Assembly: GCA_964488355.1 (NCBI GenBank)
Contig: CAZAUJ010000006.1
Location: 62,001 to 126,000 of the forward strand
Direction: 5' to 3'
DNA from: Thermoanaerobaculum sp964488355
Lineage (GTDB): Bacteria; Acidobacteriota; Thermoanaerobaculia; Thermoanaerobaculales; Thermoanaerobaculaceae
DNA: 64,000 nt
Translations under genes and position numbers: made by a program
Part shown: positions 25,604 through 34,011 of the stretch, one piece after another
Position numbering within the stretch: position 1 is the first letter of the stretch
Layout of the letters: the number at the start of each line of letters is the position of its first letter
Notes under the pieces: model-generated
What the model saw: only the letters and a program-made list of their open reading frames with translations
What the model was told of the DNA's origin: nothing
The model's database searches: none

Positions 25604-26290
25604 ATGAAGGTGCTCTTGGTTCATAGCGATGATCGGCCGTTCGAGCGGGAGCGCTTTGGTGCCGCGTGGCTGGCGGCGGGGGGTCAAGAGGGTGAGCTGG
25701 TGCCTCTCACCCCCTCCACCCGCGTGGAGGTACCGGAGAGGGCGGAAGAAGTGGTCGGCATCCTCACCACCGGGGGGCCTGATGTGGACCCCACTCGCTA
25801 CGGCCAACCTCGTCACCCCAACACCGAACCCCAGCCTGAGCGGGACGAGCTGGATTGGTGGTTGCTGTCCAAGGCCAGGAGGGAAGAACTGCCGGTGCTG
25901 GCGATTTGCTACGGCTGCCAGCTTTTAAACGTCTTTTTTGGTGGGACTTTGATTCAACACCTTCCGGACGAGGGCAAGGAGGGCCACCGCATCTCCCAAC
26001 CCAAGGACGCCATGGCCCACCCCGTCCGCGTGCTTTCGGAGTCGCGCTGCCTGGCGGGCTTGCCGTCGGAGTTTGGCGTCAATTCCAGACACCACCAAGC
26101 CATTGCGCGGGTGGGCCAAGGGCTGGCGGTGGCGGCGGTGGCACCTGATGGGGTGGTTGAGGCGGTGGAAGCAAGGGACCGTGATTTTCTCTTGGGGGTG
26201 CAGTGGCACCCGGAAAACTTGCTGTTCGAGCCCCATGTGGAGCTCTTTCGTCGTTTTCGCCAGGCCTGCCTGCGGAGGGCTCGCCAGTGA
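25604..26290 (+). CDS. class I glutamine amidotransferase-like peptidase C26 (PuuD-like)
   Basis: 228 residues from ATG 25604. Typical motifs are LTTGGPDVDPTRYG, the nucleophile Cys in AICYGCQLLNV, and QWHPE with the catalytic His-Glu. The family hydrolyses gamma-glutamyl amides such as gamma-glutamyl-GABA; the actual substrate is unknown. The upstream open frame is not used because it would run across the divergent promoter. TACACT (25590-25595) could be a -10 box but has no good -35. It is coupled by GTGA to a small lipoprotein gene and then der. Confidence 0.85.
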   Translation: MKVLLVHSDDRPFERERFGAAWLAAGGQEGELVPLTPSTRVEVPERAEEVVGILTTGGPDVDPTRYGQPRHPNTEPQPERDELDWWLLSKARREELPVLAICYGCQLLNVFFGGTLIQHLPDEGKEGHRISQPKDAMAHPVRVLSESRCLAGLPSEFGVNSRHHQAIARVGQGLAVAAVAPDGVVEAVEARDRDFLLGVQWHPENLLFEPHVELFRRFRQACLRRARQ

Positions 26291-26793
26291 GGTTGCGAGT
26301 GGTCGCGGCCTGCCTTGTGGTGTTGCTCCTGGGCGCCTGCGAGCGGGACGTGCCCACGGCCGAGGAGCGGGAGGCGATTACCACCCTAACGCGAGCCTTC
26401 CTGCTGGCGCTGGCGCAGGCGTACAGCACCATGGACACCAAGCCGCTGGAGCGTTTGGCCGCGCCGCGCTTCATCAACGAGACCTGGGATGGCATTCTCA
26501 CGCTTCGAGCTAACGACGACCGTTTGGATCCGGTACTGGTGGAGCTCACCATCACCGACATTAAAGTGCTGCGCCACGCCAACGCCTATGTTTTTTGCAC
26601 GGAAAAATGGGACACCAAGAGGCTTTCGGTGGACGGCAGCGTGCTCAAGGGTCACGACCCTGCCTCCGTGCTTCACAGCGTCATCCAAATGAAGAAGTTG
26701 GAGGGGCGATGGGTGGTGCTGTATCGCGAGGTGGAGGAGACGGCCACCGGACCTCGGTTTCTCGTGCGCACACCCGCTCCGCGAAGCCCATGA
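26287..26793 (+). CDS. hypothetical lipoprotein
   Basis: 168 residues from GTG 26287, which overlaps the C26 peptidase stop as GTGA. A short signal peptide ends in a lipobox (LLLGAC, Cys18). The remainder, with EREAITTLTRAFLLALAQAYS and a beta-rich second half ending in WVVLYREVEE, resembles a small Tim44/SnoaL-like alpha+beta barrel. I do not recognise a family with certainty. It lies in the same transcript as der (4-base ATGA overlap), which suggests co-expression but not a shared function. Confidence 0.65.
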   Translation: MRLRVVAACLVVLLLGACERDVPTAEEREAITTLTRAFLLALAQAYSTMDTKPLERLAAPRFINETWDGILTLRANDDRLDPVLVELTITDIKVLRHANAYVFCTEKWDTKRLSVDGSVLKGHDPASVLHSVIQMKKLEGRWVVLYREVEETATGPRFLVRTPAPRSP

Positions 26794-28091
26794 TGCCAAC
26801 GGTGGCGCTGGTTGGACGGCCCAACGTGGGCAAGTCCACCCTCTTCAACCGGCTGGCGGGACGGAGGAAGGCCCTCACCCATGACGTGCCCGGCGTCACC
26901 AGGGATCGGGTGGTGGCTGAGGCTCGGCGTCCCAGCGGGGGTTCGATCCTGCTGGTGGATACGGGCGGGTTCGACCCGGAAAGCCAAGCCACAATCCCAG
27001 CCTTGGTGCGGGAACAGGCGCTCGTAGCGGTGGCGGAGGCGCAGGTCATCCTGCTGGTGGTGGATGGCACGGAGGGTTTGCTGCCGGCTGACGAAGAGCT
27101 GGCCGCGCACCTGCGGCGCTCCGGCAAGCCCACGGTGGTGGTGGTCAACAAGGCGGATCGCCGGGATGCCCGCTTTGCCGTGAGCGATTTCCTTCCTCTG
27201 GGATTGCCCACCATTCCCATCTCGGCGGAGCATGGTTTAGGGCTCGATGGCCTCTGGGAGGAGCTGGAGCGCCTGTTGCCGCCCTCTGAGGCGGAAGAGT
27301 TACCGCCTCCGGAGTTGGCCGTGGCCATCGTCGGCCGCCCCAACGTGGGCAAGTCCTCCCTGCTCAACCGCATCTTGGGCGAGGAACGGGTGCTGGTCTC
27401 GCCCTTGCCTGGGACCACCAGGGATGCGGTGGACACGCCGGTCAGCTTCGGGAACCGCCGATTGCTGCTGGTGGATACGGCTGGCATTCGCCGCAAGGGC
27501 CGCACCGAGCAGGGGGTGGAGGTGCTGACGGTGGTGATGGCGCGCAAGGCCATCGCCCGCGCTCAGGTGTGCCTGCTGGTGGTGGACGGGGCGGAGGGTA
27601 TCACCGCCCAAGACGCCCACGTGGCCGGGCTGGTAGAGGAGGCGGGGCGTGGGGTAGTGGTGGTGGTGAACAAGGCGGACCTGGTAAGCCCGGAGAAAAA
27701 GCGGCGTCTGCGGGATGAGCTGGAGCTGAGGTTGAAGTTCCTCAAGGACACGCCGGTGGCTTTCGTCTCTGCCCTGACCGGCCGCGGGGTGGGGAGGCTT
27801 CTACCTCTTGCTTGGGAGGTGGGGCAGAACTTCCATCGGCGCATGGGTACGGCTGAGCTCAACCGCGTGCTGCGGGCAGCATGGGCGGAGCATCCCCCGC
27901 CAGGGGGCAAAAAGGAACCCAAGCTCTTCTACGCCACCCAGGTGCGCACGGGGCCACCGGTGATCAAGCTGTTCACCAACCTCCGCGAAGAGCCGCACTT
28001 TTCCTACCAGCGGTTTTTGGAAAACGTCCTGCGGCAAGCTTTCCCCTTGGCAGGTGTGCCGGTGAGGGTTATCATTCAAGGGAAGCCGTAG
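26790..28091 (+). CDS. der: ribosome assembly GTPase Der (EngA)
   Basis: 433 residues. It has two tandem GTPase domains, each with a P-loop (ALVGRPNVGKST at 5-16 and AIVGRPNVGKSS near 180) and NKAD motifs, followed by a C-terminal KH-like domain (KEPKLFYATQVRTGPPVIKLF). Der is essential for 50S ribosome maturation in most bacteria. ATG 26790 overlaps the previous stop as ATGA; a second ATG at 26793 is also possible. An open frame extends far upstream in this register but has no support. It is followed by the MglA-like GTPase after 10 bases. Confidence 0.97.
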   Translation: MMPTVALVGRPNVGKSTLFNRLAGRRKALTHDVPGVTRDRVVAEARRPSGGSILLVDTGGFDPESQATIPALVREQALVAVAEAQVILLVVDGTEGLLPADEELAAHLRRSGKPTVVVVNKADRRDARFAVSDFLPLGLPTIPISAEHGLGLDGLWEELERLLPPSEAEELPPPELAVAIVGRPNVGKSSLLNRILGEERVLVSPLPGTTRDAVDTPVSFGNRRLLLVDTAGIRRKGRTEQGVEVLTVVMARKAIARAQVCLLVVDGAEGITAQDAHVAGLVEEAGRGVVVVVNKADLVSPEKKRRLRDELELRLKFLKDTPVAFVSALTGRGVGRLLPLAWEVGQNFHRRMGTAELNRVLRAAWAEHPPPGGKKEPKLFYATQVRTGPPVIKLFTNLREEPHFSYQRFLENVLRQAFPLAGVPVRVIIQGKP

Positions 28092-28101
28092 GGAGCGGAC
28101 G

Positions 28102-29784
28102 ATGGTGCAATTTCGCCCCACTGCCCGGGAAATAGTGGCCAAGATCGTGTACTACGGGCCCCCTTTGGGCGGTAAGACCACCAACCTGCGCATGCTTTGG
28201 GAAGGTTACCCCCCGGAGGTGCGGGGGGAGCTCATCGTCTTGCCCACCGGGACAGACCGCACCATCTACTTCGATTACCTTCCCCTTACCTTCCGCAAGC
28301 TGCGAGGGCTGGACCTGAAGATTCAGCTTTACACGGTGCCCGGGCAAGTGCGCTTTGACTCCACGCGCCAAGTGGTGCTGCGCGGTGTGGATGGCGTGGT
28401 TTTTGTTGCCGATTCTCAACGGGAAGTACTCGCCTCCAACCTGGAGTCCTGGGCCAACCTGAAGAAGAACCTGGCGCTGCAAGGGCTGTTCCTGCCGCAG
28501 CTGCCGCACGTGATCCAGTACAACAAACGGGATCTGCCAAACATTGTCAGCGTGGAGGAGCTGGACGGGGAGCTCAACGAGTTCAACGCGCCCATATTCG
28601 AGGCCATTGCCATTCAGGGTATTGGCGTGGAAGAGACGCTGCAAGCCATCGTTCGCTTGGTGGTGCGTTCCCTGCGCGACCGCTTCAATTTGCCGTTGGA
28701 GCCGCAGCCAGCGGCCGCATCTCCGCCCCGCACGGAGGAGCTGGTCACCAAGCCAGTGGAGGTTCAGCCGCAGCCGCTGCCTCGGGAAGAGAGCTGGGAG
28801 CGGGACGTGGTGCGTCCTTTCCCCCTTACTCCCCCGGAAGTTACCCCTCCCACCGTGCCGGTCCTCAGCGACGCCCTCGAAACGAGCCCAAAACCGCAAG
28901 CCATCCCTGCGGAGCCCGTGGGTGCCCAGCCTTTCTTCACCCCGCCAGAGCCCCCGTCCCAACCCCTTGCAGCGGAGGTCGAGCCTTTTGCTGGTGAGCC
29001 CACCAGCGCTGCGGCCGGGGGCGAGCTGGAACTGGCTTTTGTTCCGACCCAAGCTGAGCCAGCGGCCACCCCGGACAGCCCTTTGGCTGAGGGCGTGGCT
29101 AAGGAAAACATGCGCACAGAAACGGCCCCAGGTGAGACCAGCGCCGGTGAGCTGGTTTTGGAGGAGCCATGGGAAGCCCCTTTGCCCCCGCAGGAAGTGG
29201 CTTTCCTGGAGGAAGAGATGCCTTCGAGTTCAGCGCCAGGTCGTTGGGGCGAGGTGCCGCTGCCCCCCGCGGCGGTTACCACGCCCGCCGCGCCGGTTTT
29301 TACCTCGCCAGAGGAGGGGAAGCAGCCGCCTCGCTTTGGGGAGCAAGGGGCGGAGGTGGCGCAAACAGCCGCAGCTGTTTGGGCGCAGACCCCAGCTAGC
29401 CAGCCGGCGCTCGACCTTGAACCTGCGGGACCTCCTGCTGTGGAGGAACCTTTCACCCTTCCCACCAGCCCGGCAGCTCCCGCCCCTTCGCCTTTGGCCG
29501 AGGGGAAGACTGCCGGGGCAGCCTTGCCCGAGCCGTTTCCCATGCTGGTGGAAGCGGAGCTGGCAGGCGAGGACGTCTTCGCCTTGACGCCTGCGCCGCC
29601 GCCGGTGACCAAGATGGAAGCGGCCCTCGTGGAGCGGGTGTTGCCCAAGGCGGTAACCCGGCACGGGGAGCTGCGCGAGTTGGAGGTAGAGGTGCCGGTG
29701 CCCGCCGCCTGGATAGGTGGACGGCGGGTAACCCTGCAGCTGCGCCTCACCCTTGTGCCCGAGGAGGAAAGCCATGAGTCCTAA
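28102..29784 (+). CDS. MglA-like Ras-family GTPase with long disordered Pro/Glu-rich C-terminus
   Basis: 560 residues. Residues 1-195 form a GTPase like the polarity switch MglA: AKIVYYGPPLGGKTTNL (P-loop 18-27), LPTGTDRTIYFDYLP, YTVPGQVRFD and QYNKRDL. Residues ~200-510 are rich in Pro, Glu and Ala and should be disordered. The last ~50 residues (VERVLPKAVTRHGELREL... LRLTLVPEEE) look folded and beta-like. MglA homologues are usually ~195 residues, so the tail is the unusual part. It may tether effectors for motility, polarity or secretion. It overlaps the MerR gene by 11 bases. Confidence 0.85.
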   Translation: MVQFRPTAREIVAKIVYYGPPLGGKTTNLRMLWEGYPPEVRGELIVLPTGTDRTIYFDYLPLTFRKLRGLDLKIQLYTVPGQVRFDSTRQVVLRGVDGVVFVADSQREVLASNLESWANLKKNLALQGLFLPQLPHVIQYNKRDLPNIVSVEELDGELNEFNAPIFEAIAIQGIGVEETLQAIVRLVVRSLRDRFNLPLEPQPAAASPPRTEELVTKPVEVQPQPLPREESWERDVVRPFPLTPPEVTPPTVPVLSDALETSPKPQAIPAEPVGAQPFFTPPEPPSQPLAAEVEPFAGEPTSAAAGGELELAFVPTQAEPAATPDSPLAEGVAKENMRTETAPGETSAGELVLEEPWEAPLPPQEVAFLEEEMPSSSAPGRWGEVPLPPAAVTTPAAPVFTSPEEGKQPPRFGEQGAEVAQTAAAVWAQTPASQPALDLEPAGPPAVEEPFTLPTSPAAPAPSPLAEGKTAGAALPEPFPMLVEAELAGEDVFALTPAPPPVTKMEAALVERVLPKAVTRHGELRELEVEVPVPAAWIGGRRVTLQLRLTLVPEEESHES

Positions 29785-30154
29785 GGGCGTGGCCATCCCG
29801 GACAAGGAGGAGTTTAAGATCAACGAGGTATGCGAGCTGGCGGGCGTGAAGCCCTTCGTGTTGCGCTATTGGGAGCAGGAGTTCCCCGAGCTGGCACCCG
29901 CCAAGCAGCCCGGTGGGCAACGGGTCTATCGCCGACGGGACGTGGAGCTGGTGCTTCGCATCAAGCACCTTCTTTACGAAGAAAAGTTTACCATAGCCGG
30001 TGCTAAGAAGCGGCTGGCGGAAGAGCGCCTTCCAGCGGCCCCGTCAGTCGCGCCCGAGCTTGACAAAGGCACCGAAAAACAAGTAGAAAAGCTCCGCCAG
30101 GCCCTGGCAGGGGTGAAGAGGGAGCTGGCGGAAATTCTTGAAGAGCTGTCTTGA
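29774..30154 (+). CDS. MerR-family transcriptional regulator
   Basis: 126 residues from ATG 29774, preceded by GAGGAGG. The N-terminal winged-helix is typical: FKINEVCELAGVKPFVLRYWEQEFPEL and YRRRDVELVLRIKHLLYEE. The C-terminal ~45 residues form a coiled coil for dimerisation (KQVEKLRQALAGVKRELAEILEEL). There are no effector-binding cysteines, so it is not a metal sensor. This subtype is often encoded next to MglA-like GTPases or Der in Acidobacteriota and deltaproteobacteria. It overlaps the GTPase gene and ends 4 bases before the tRNA-Pro gene. Confidence 0.85.
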   Translation: MSPKGVAIPDKEEFKINEVCELAGVKPFVLRYWEQEFPELAPAKQPGGQRVYRRRDVELVLRIKHLLYEEKFTIAGAKKRLAEERLPAAPSVAPELDKGTEKQVEKLRQALAGVKRELAEILEELS

Positions 30155-30158
30155 CGGT

Positions 30159-30235
<77 letters not shown>

Positions 30236-30394
30236 TTTTTCCCTCCACAGGTCTCTCCCTGTTGGCCGGTAAGGTCTGCAAAGCGCCCACGCCATAGTTG
30301 GTTTTGCCAGCCTCTAAGGACCGAAGACACGCCTGAGGTGGCATTGCGTCCAGGGCCCAGACAAAGCTGCCATAATAAGCCGCGGGAGGAAGCT

Positions 30395-31378
30395 ATGGAT
30401 ATCAGCTTGGAGCCCGATTTTTTGCGCGTGACGGAGATGGCTGCCATTGCCGCGGCTCGCACCATGGGACGTGGGGCCCGCAAGTACTCGGACAAGGTGG
30501 CGGTGCAGGCCATGCGTGCCGAGCTGGACAACCTGGCTATAGCCGGCACCATCGTCATCGGCGAGGGGGAGAGGGACAAAGCCCCCATGCTGTTCACCGG
30601 CGAGAGGGTTGGCAGGGACAAGGACGGCAGCTTAGGCTTACCCGAGGTGGATATTGCCGTGGACCCGCTGGAGGGTACCAACCTCTGCGCCACCGGCGCC
30701 AACAACGCCATTGCCGTGTTGGCAGCGGCTTCCAAAGGGGGCCTGCTGTACGCGCCGGACATTTACATGGAGAAGATCGTGGTGGGCCCCACGGCGCGCG
30801 GCTGCATTGATATCGATGCTCCGGTGAAGGACAACCTGCAGCGCATCGCCAAGGCCTACGAGCGGGATGTGGAGGACCTGGTGGTGGTGGTCTTGGACCG
30901 GCCTCGCCACGAAAAGCTCATAGCTGACATCCGCGCGGCTGGTGCCCGCATCAAGCTGATCGGAGACGGGGACCTCTCCGCGGGTTTGGCGGCGGCTATT
31001 CGAGGTACCGGTGTGCACGTGGTCATGGGCATCGGCGGGGCCCCGGAGGGCGTGCTGACCGCTGCTGCCTTGCGCTGCCTCAACGGGGACATGAGGGCTC
31101 GCCTCGTGGTGCTGGAGGACTGGCACCGGCGCCGGTTGGAAGAGGTGGGGATCACCGACGTGAACCACGTGTACACGGCCGAGGAGCTGGCTTCGGGTTC
31201 GGATGTGATTTTTGTGGCTTCCGGGGTCACCAAGGGCGACTTGCTGGAGGGGGTGCGGTTCTTTGGTGGGGGTGTGCGGGTCTCTTCCGTGCTCATGTCC
31301 TTGGCCACCCGAACCATCCGCTTTGTGGACACGGTCTACATGGAAGCGGACGGCCACTTGGAGGTCTTGCGCTCGTGA
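30395..31378 (+). CDS. glpX: class II fructose-1,6-bisphosphatase
   Basis: 327 residues from ATG 30395 with GGGAGGA upstream; the open frame that begins inside the tRNA is not coding there. It removes the 1-phosphate from fructose 1,6-bisphosphate in gluconeogenesis. Family motifs seen: AIAAARTMGRGARKYSDK, IVIGEGERDKAPML, and the metal-binding VDPLEGTNLCATG. This is the GlpX type, not the FBP-aldolase/phosphatase. With the PEPCK-like gene in this window it supports a gluconeogenic route. Its stop overlaps the next gene as GTGA. Confidence 0.95.
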   Translation: MDISLEPDFLRVTEMAAIAAARTMGRGARKYSDKVAVQAMRAELDNLAIAGTIVIGEGERDKAPMLFTGERVGRDKDGSLGLPEVDIAVDPLEGTNLCATGANNAIAVLAAASKGGLLYAPDIYMEKIVVGPTARGCIDIDAPVKDNLQRIAKAYERDVEDLVVVVLDRPRHEKLIADIRAAGARIKLIGDGDLSAGLAAAIRGTGVHVVMGIGGAPEGVLTAAALRCLNGDMRARLVVLEDWHRRRLEEVGITDVNHVYTAEELASGSDVIFVASGVTKGDLLEGVRFFGGGVRVSSVLMSLATRTIRFVDTVYMEADGHLEVLRS

Positions 31379-32478
31379 CCCTGGCCGGCCTGCTGCTCGC
31401 GGGGGTGGGGTTTTTCCCCGTGCCGGACGTGGTGCGGCGCTTTCCCGATGCCAGCGCCTTTCCGGGAGTGGGCGTGCAGCGAGAAGCCAACATGCTGGCG
31501 GCCATTTGGCACGAAGCGGAGGCGCTGCTCACCAGCGGCCCTGGCCCGGGCCAAATCATGGCTCGCTTTCGCCGGGGGGAGCTCACCGGCGACGAGCGGG
31601 TGCTGGTGCTTTTGGGTGCCTGCCACACCCACGATCTCCAGCTCGTCCCTCTCTACCAGTGGGCCTTCGAGGTGGGCGGGGCCAAGGACAAGCTGGCGGC
31701 TGCCATAGGCTTTTTTTACCTGGTGGGGTTGGATCCGCCGGCGCCCTCGGCGGTGCCGCAAAAGGGGGATCATTGGCAAGAGCTGGCCTCCCGCGCCCGC
31801 GAGCTGGCGCGGGAAGCCGGGACCACGCCGCTGGCGCGCCTTTGGGTGCGCTCGTACCTGGCCGCCTCCGGTTTGCCGGCGGGTCGGGGGTTTGTTTTCC
31901 GCGCCCCACCGGAAACGTGCCTGCGGGCCCTGGTTCGGGTGGCCCAACCTGAGGATTTGGCCGAAGTGGTTGCCCTCTGGCCCTTGGTGGCTCCAGCCCA
32001 CCGCAGCTACCTGGTGCGGGTGTTGGAGGCTCTGACCCTCAGCCGCTGGGTTCCGGCTCCGCCTAACCCTCAAGGGCCAACGGGGCCTTGGATCATGGAA
32101 ACGGCAGTAAACGCCGTGGATGCTTGGGTCAGCCGTTTATGCGCCACCCCCAACGGCTGGGCCAGCTTTTGGCAGCGGGCGGCGCAGCTGGGCCAGGGCG
32201 ATCTGCAGGAAGGGTTGCTGGTGGCCGTGCGCGAGGCCTACCCGCCCGTTTGGCCGGTGGCGGCCTGGCACCTGCAAGCCTGGGGTGCACCGGCGGTGGT
32301 GCTGGAACGCACCCGGCCGGATCACCCGGCTAACAAGGAGCGGGTGGACAAGCTGCGCGCCTTGTTCCGCCAAGAGCGTGCAGGCTCGCACCGGCCCGGG
32401 CCCGCGGCGGCGCCATCGCGTCCCCCAGCATCTCGGCCTGCACCCATCCCGCTCCCTTTTCCCACGCCCGGAAGCTGA
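31375..32478 (+). CDS. hypothetical alpha-helical protein with Pro-rich tail
   Basis: 367 residues from GTG 31375, coupled to the glpX stop. No family was recognised. The first ~25 residues are hydrophobic, but a signal peptide is not convincing. The body is helix-rich (many Ala/Leu/Trp repeats such as LASRARELAREAGTTPLARL and LREAYPPVWPVAAW-type helices) and may be HEAT- or TPR-like. The last ~30 residues are Pro/Ala/Arg-rich. Codon usage and ribosome coupling support a real gene. Function is unknown. Confidence 0.6.
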   Translation: MTLAGLLLAGVGFFPVPDVVRRFPDASAFPGVGVQREANMLAAIWHEAEALLTSGPGPGQIMARFRRGELTGDERVLVLLGACHTHDLQLVPLYQWAFEVGGAKDKLAAAIGFFYLVGLDPPAPSAVPQKGDHWQELASRARELAREAGTTPLARLWVRSYLAASGLPAGRGFVFRAPPETCLRALVRVAQPEDLAEVVALWPLVAPAHRSYLVRVLEALTLSRWVPAPPNPQGPTGPWIMETAVNAVDAWVSRLCATPNGWASFWQRAAQLGQGDLQEGLLVAVREAYPPVWPVAAWHLQAWGAPAVVLERTRPDHPANKERVDKLRALFRQERAGSHRPGPAAAPSRPPASRPAPIPLPFPTPGS

Positions 32479-32511
32479 AGGGGCCGCTGAAGAGCGGGCT
32501 GGGAGGTGGGG

Positions 32512-32517
32512 TACAAT
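32512..32517 (+). promoter_or_regulatory. possible -10 box of the dipeptidase gene
   Basis: GGGTACAAT contains TACAAT (32512-32517), five of six to consensus, but no good -35 lies 15-19 bases upstream. A start near 32524 would leave a short leader before ATG 32539. Confidence 0.35.
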
Positions 32518-32538
32518 GCCCTGGCAGGGAGGATGCGC

Positions 32539-33993
32539 ATGGCCAGCCCATTGCAAAACCTGGAACCCCGTTTGGTTTGGCAGCATTTTGACGAGATTCT
32601 CAAGGTGCCCCGGCCCTCCAAGCACGAGGAGAAGATCCGCGCCCACGTGCGAGCCTGGGCTGAAGGTCGGGGCCTCTCCGTCAGGGAAGATGCGGCGGGC
32701 AACATGCTGGTGCGAGTACCGGCCACGCCGGGGCACGAGCAGGCGCCCACGGTGGTGCTCCAGGCTCACCTGGACATGGTGGCGGAGAAAAACTCCGATG
32801 TAACTTTCGACTTCTTCAAAGATGCCATCCAGCCTCGCATCGTGGGCGACTACGTTTACGCTACCGGGACCACCCTGGGTGCCGACAACGGCATTGGCGT
32901 GGCCGCCGCTATGGCGGTAGCTGAGGACCCGGAGGCGACGCACGGGCCACTGGAGCTGCTGTTCACGGTGGACGAGGAAACGGGCTTAACGGGGGCGGCG
33001 CAGCTGGACCCCTCTTTGGTGACCGGCCGTACCTTGCTGAACCTGGACACGGAGGAGGACGGAGCCTACTACATCGGCTGCGCCGGCGGGGCCGATGCCC
33101 ATTCGGTTTTTGTCGTTAGGCGCGAGCCTGTGCCGGCGGGGCACGTGGCTTTGGCGGTGTGGGTGCGGGGCCTGCGCGGGGGTCACTCGGGGGTGGACAT
33201 TCATGAGAACCGTGGCAACGCGCTCAAATTCCTCGCGCGGGTGCTGGCGGCGGCGCGCCAGGCCTCCCCGGAGCTGCGCTTGGCCAGCTTGAGTGGGGGC
33301 AGCAAGCACAACGCTATTCCGCGGGAAGCCGATGCCGTCATTACCGTGCCTGCCACCAGGCGAGCGGCTGTGGTTGAGGCGGTGGAGCAAGCTGCCGCCG
33401 TGCTCAAAGAGGAGTTTGGCGAGATCGACCCGGGCCAGAAAGTCGAGCTGGAGGAGGCTAGGACCGCGGAGGCCTTCGCCCAGGACGATGGCCAACGAAT
33501 CCTGGATGCGCTTTTGGCCTGCCCCCACGGCGTGCTGGCCATGAGCCGAGCGGTGGCGGGGTTGGTGGAAACCTCCAACAACTTGGCGGTGGTCACCACC
33601 GAGGGCAACCAGGTCAAGGTGGTCACCTCCAGCCGCTCGTCGGTCATGCCGTCGCTGCGGGCCACGCTACAGCACGTGGAGGCGGTGTTCCGCTTGGCGG
33701 GAGCAGCGGTGGAAGTCCACGATGGCTACCCCGGCTGGAAACCCAATCCCCAATCGCCCGTGCTGCAGCTGGCACGGGGGGTTTACCAGCGCGAGTTTGG
33801 CAAAGAGCCTGAGGTCAAGGCCATCCATGCTGGCTTGGAGTGCGGCCTCATCGGAGAAAAGTTTCCGGGCATGGACATGTTGTCCTTGGGGCCGCAAATC
33901 GAGTCCCCCCACTCGCCCGACGAGCGGGTCAAGGTTTCCACGGTGGCCAACTTCTACAGGCTCCTGAAGGCCCTACTTCGAGCCATGGCCTGA
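32539..33993 (+). CDS. pepD: cytosol non-specific dipeptidase / aminoacyl-histidine dipeptidase (M20)
   Basis: 484 residues from ATG 32539, with AGGGAGG at good spacing; ATG 32533 is an alternative. M20C metallopeptidase signatures are LQAHLDMVAEKN (metal His and Asp), GTTLGADNGIGVA, TVDEETGLTGA (catalytic Glu) and GLECGLIGEKFPGMD. It cleaves Xaa-His and other dipeptides in the cytoplasm. Length equals that of PepD from E. coli (485), so it is complete. It is followed by the dienoyl-CoA reductase-like SDR 18 bases later. Confidence 0.93.
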   Translation: MASPLQNLEPRLVWQHFDEILKVPRPSKHEEKIRAHVRAWAEGRGLSVREDAAGNMLVRVPATPGHEQAPTVVLQAHLDMVAEKNSDVTFDFFKDAIQPRIVGDYVYATGTTLGADNGIGVAAAMAVAEDPEATHGPLELLFTVDEETGLTGAAQLDPSLVTGRTLLNLDTEEDGAYYIGCAGGADAHSVFVVRREPVPAGHVALAVWVRGLRGGHSGVDIHENRGNALKFLARVLAAARQASPELRLASLSGGSKHNAIPREADAVITVPATRRAAVVEAVEQAAAVLKEEFGEIDPGQKVELEEARTAEAFAQDDGQRILDALLACPHGVLAMSRAVAGLVETSNNLAVVTTEGNQVKVVTSSRSSVMPSLRATLQHVEAVFRLAGAAVEVHDGYPGWKPNPQSPVLQLARGVYQREFGKEPEVKAIHAGLECGLIGEKFPGMDMLSLGPQIESPHSPDERVKVSTVANFYRLLKALLRAMA

Positions 33994-34011
33994 GGACACA
34001 GGGAGGCCACG

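Noticed and set aside
28764..29750. 328-codon minus-strand frame over the MglA-like tail
   Set aside because: It is Ser/Ala/Gly low-complexity, the complement of a Pro/Glu-rich coding region, and has no start signal.
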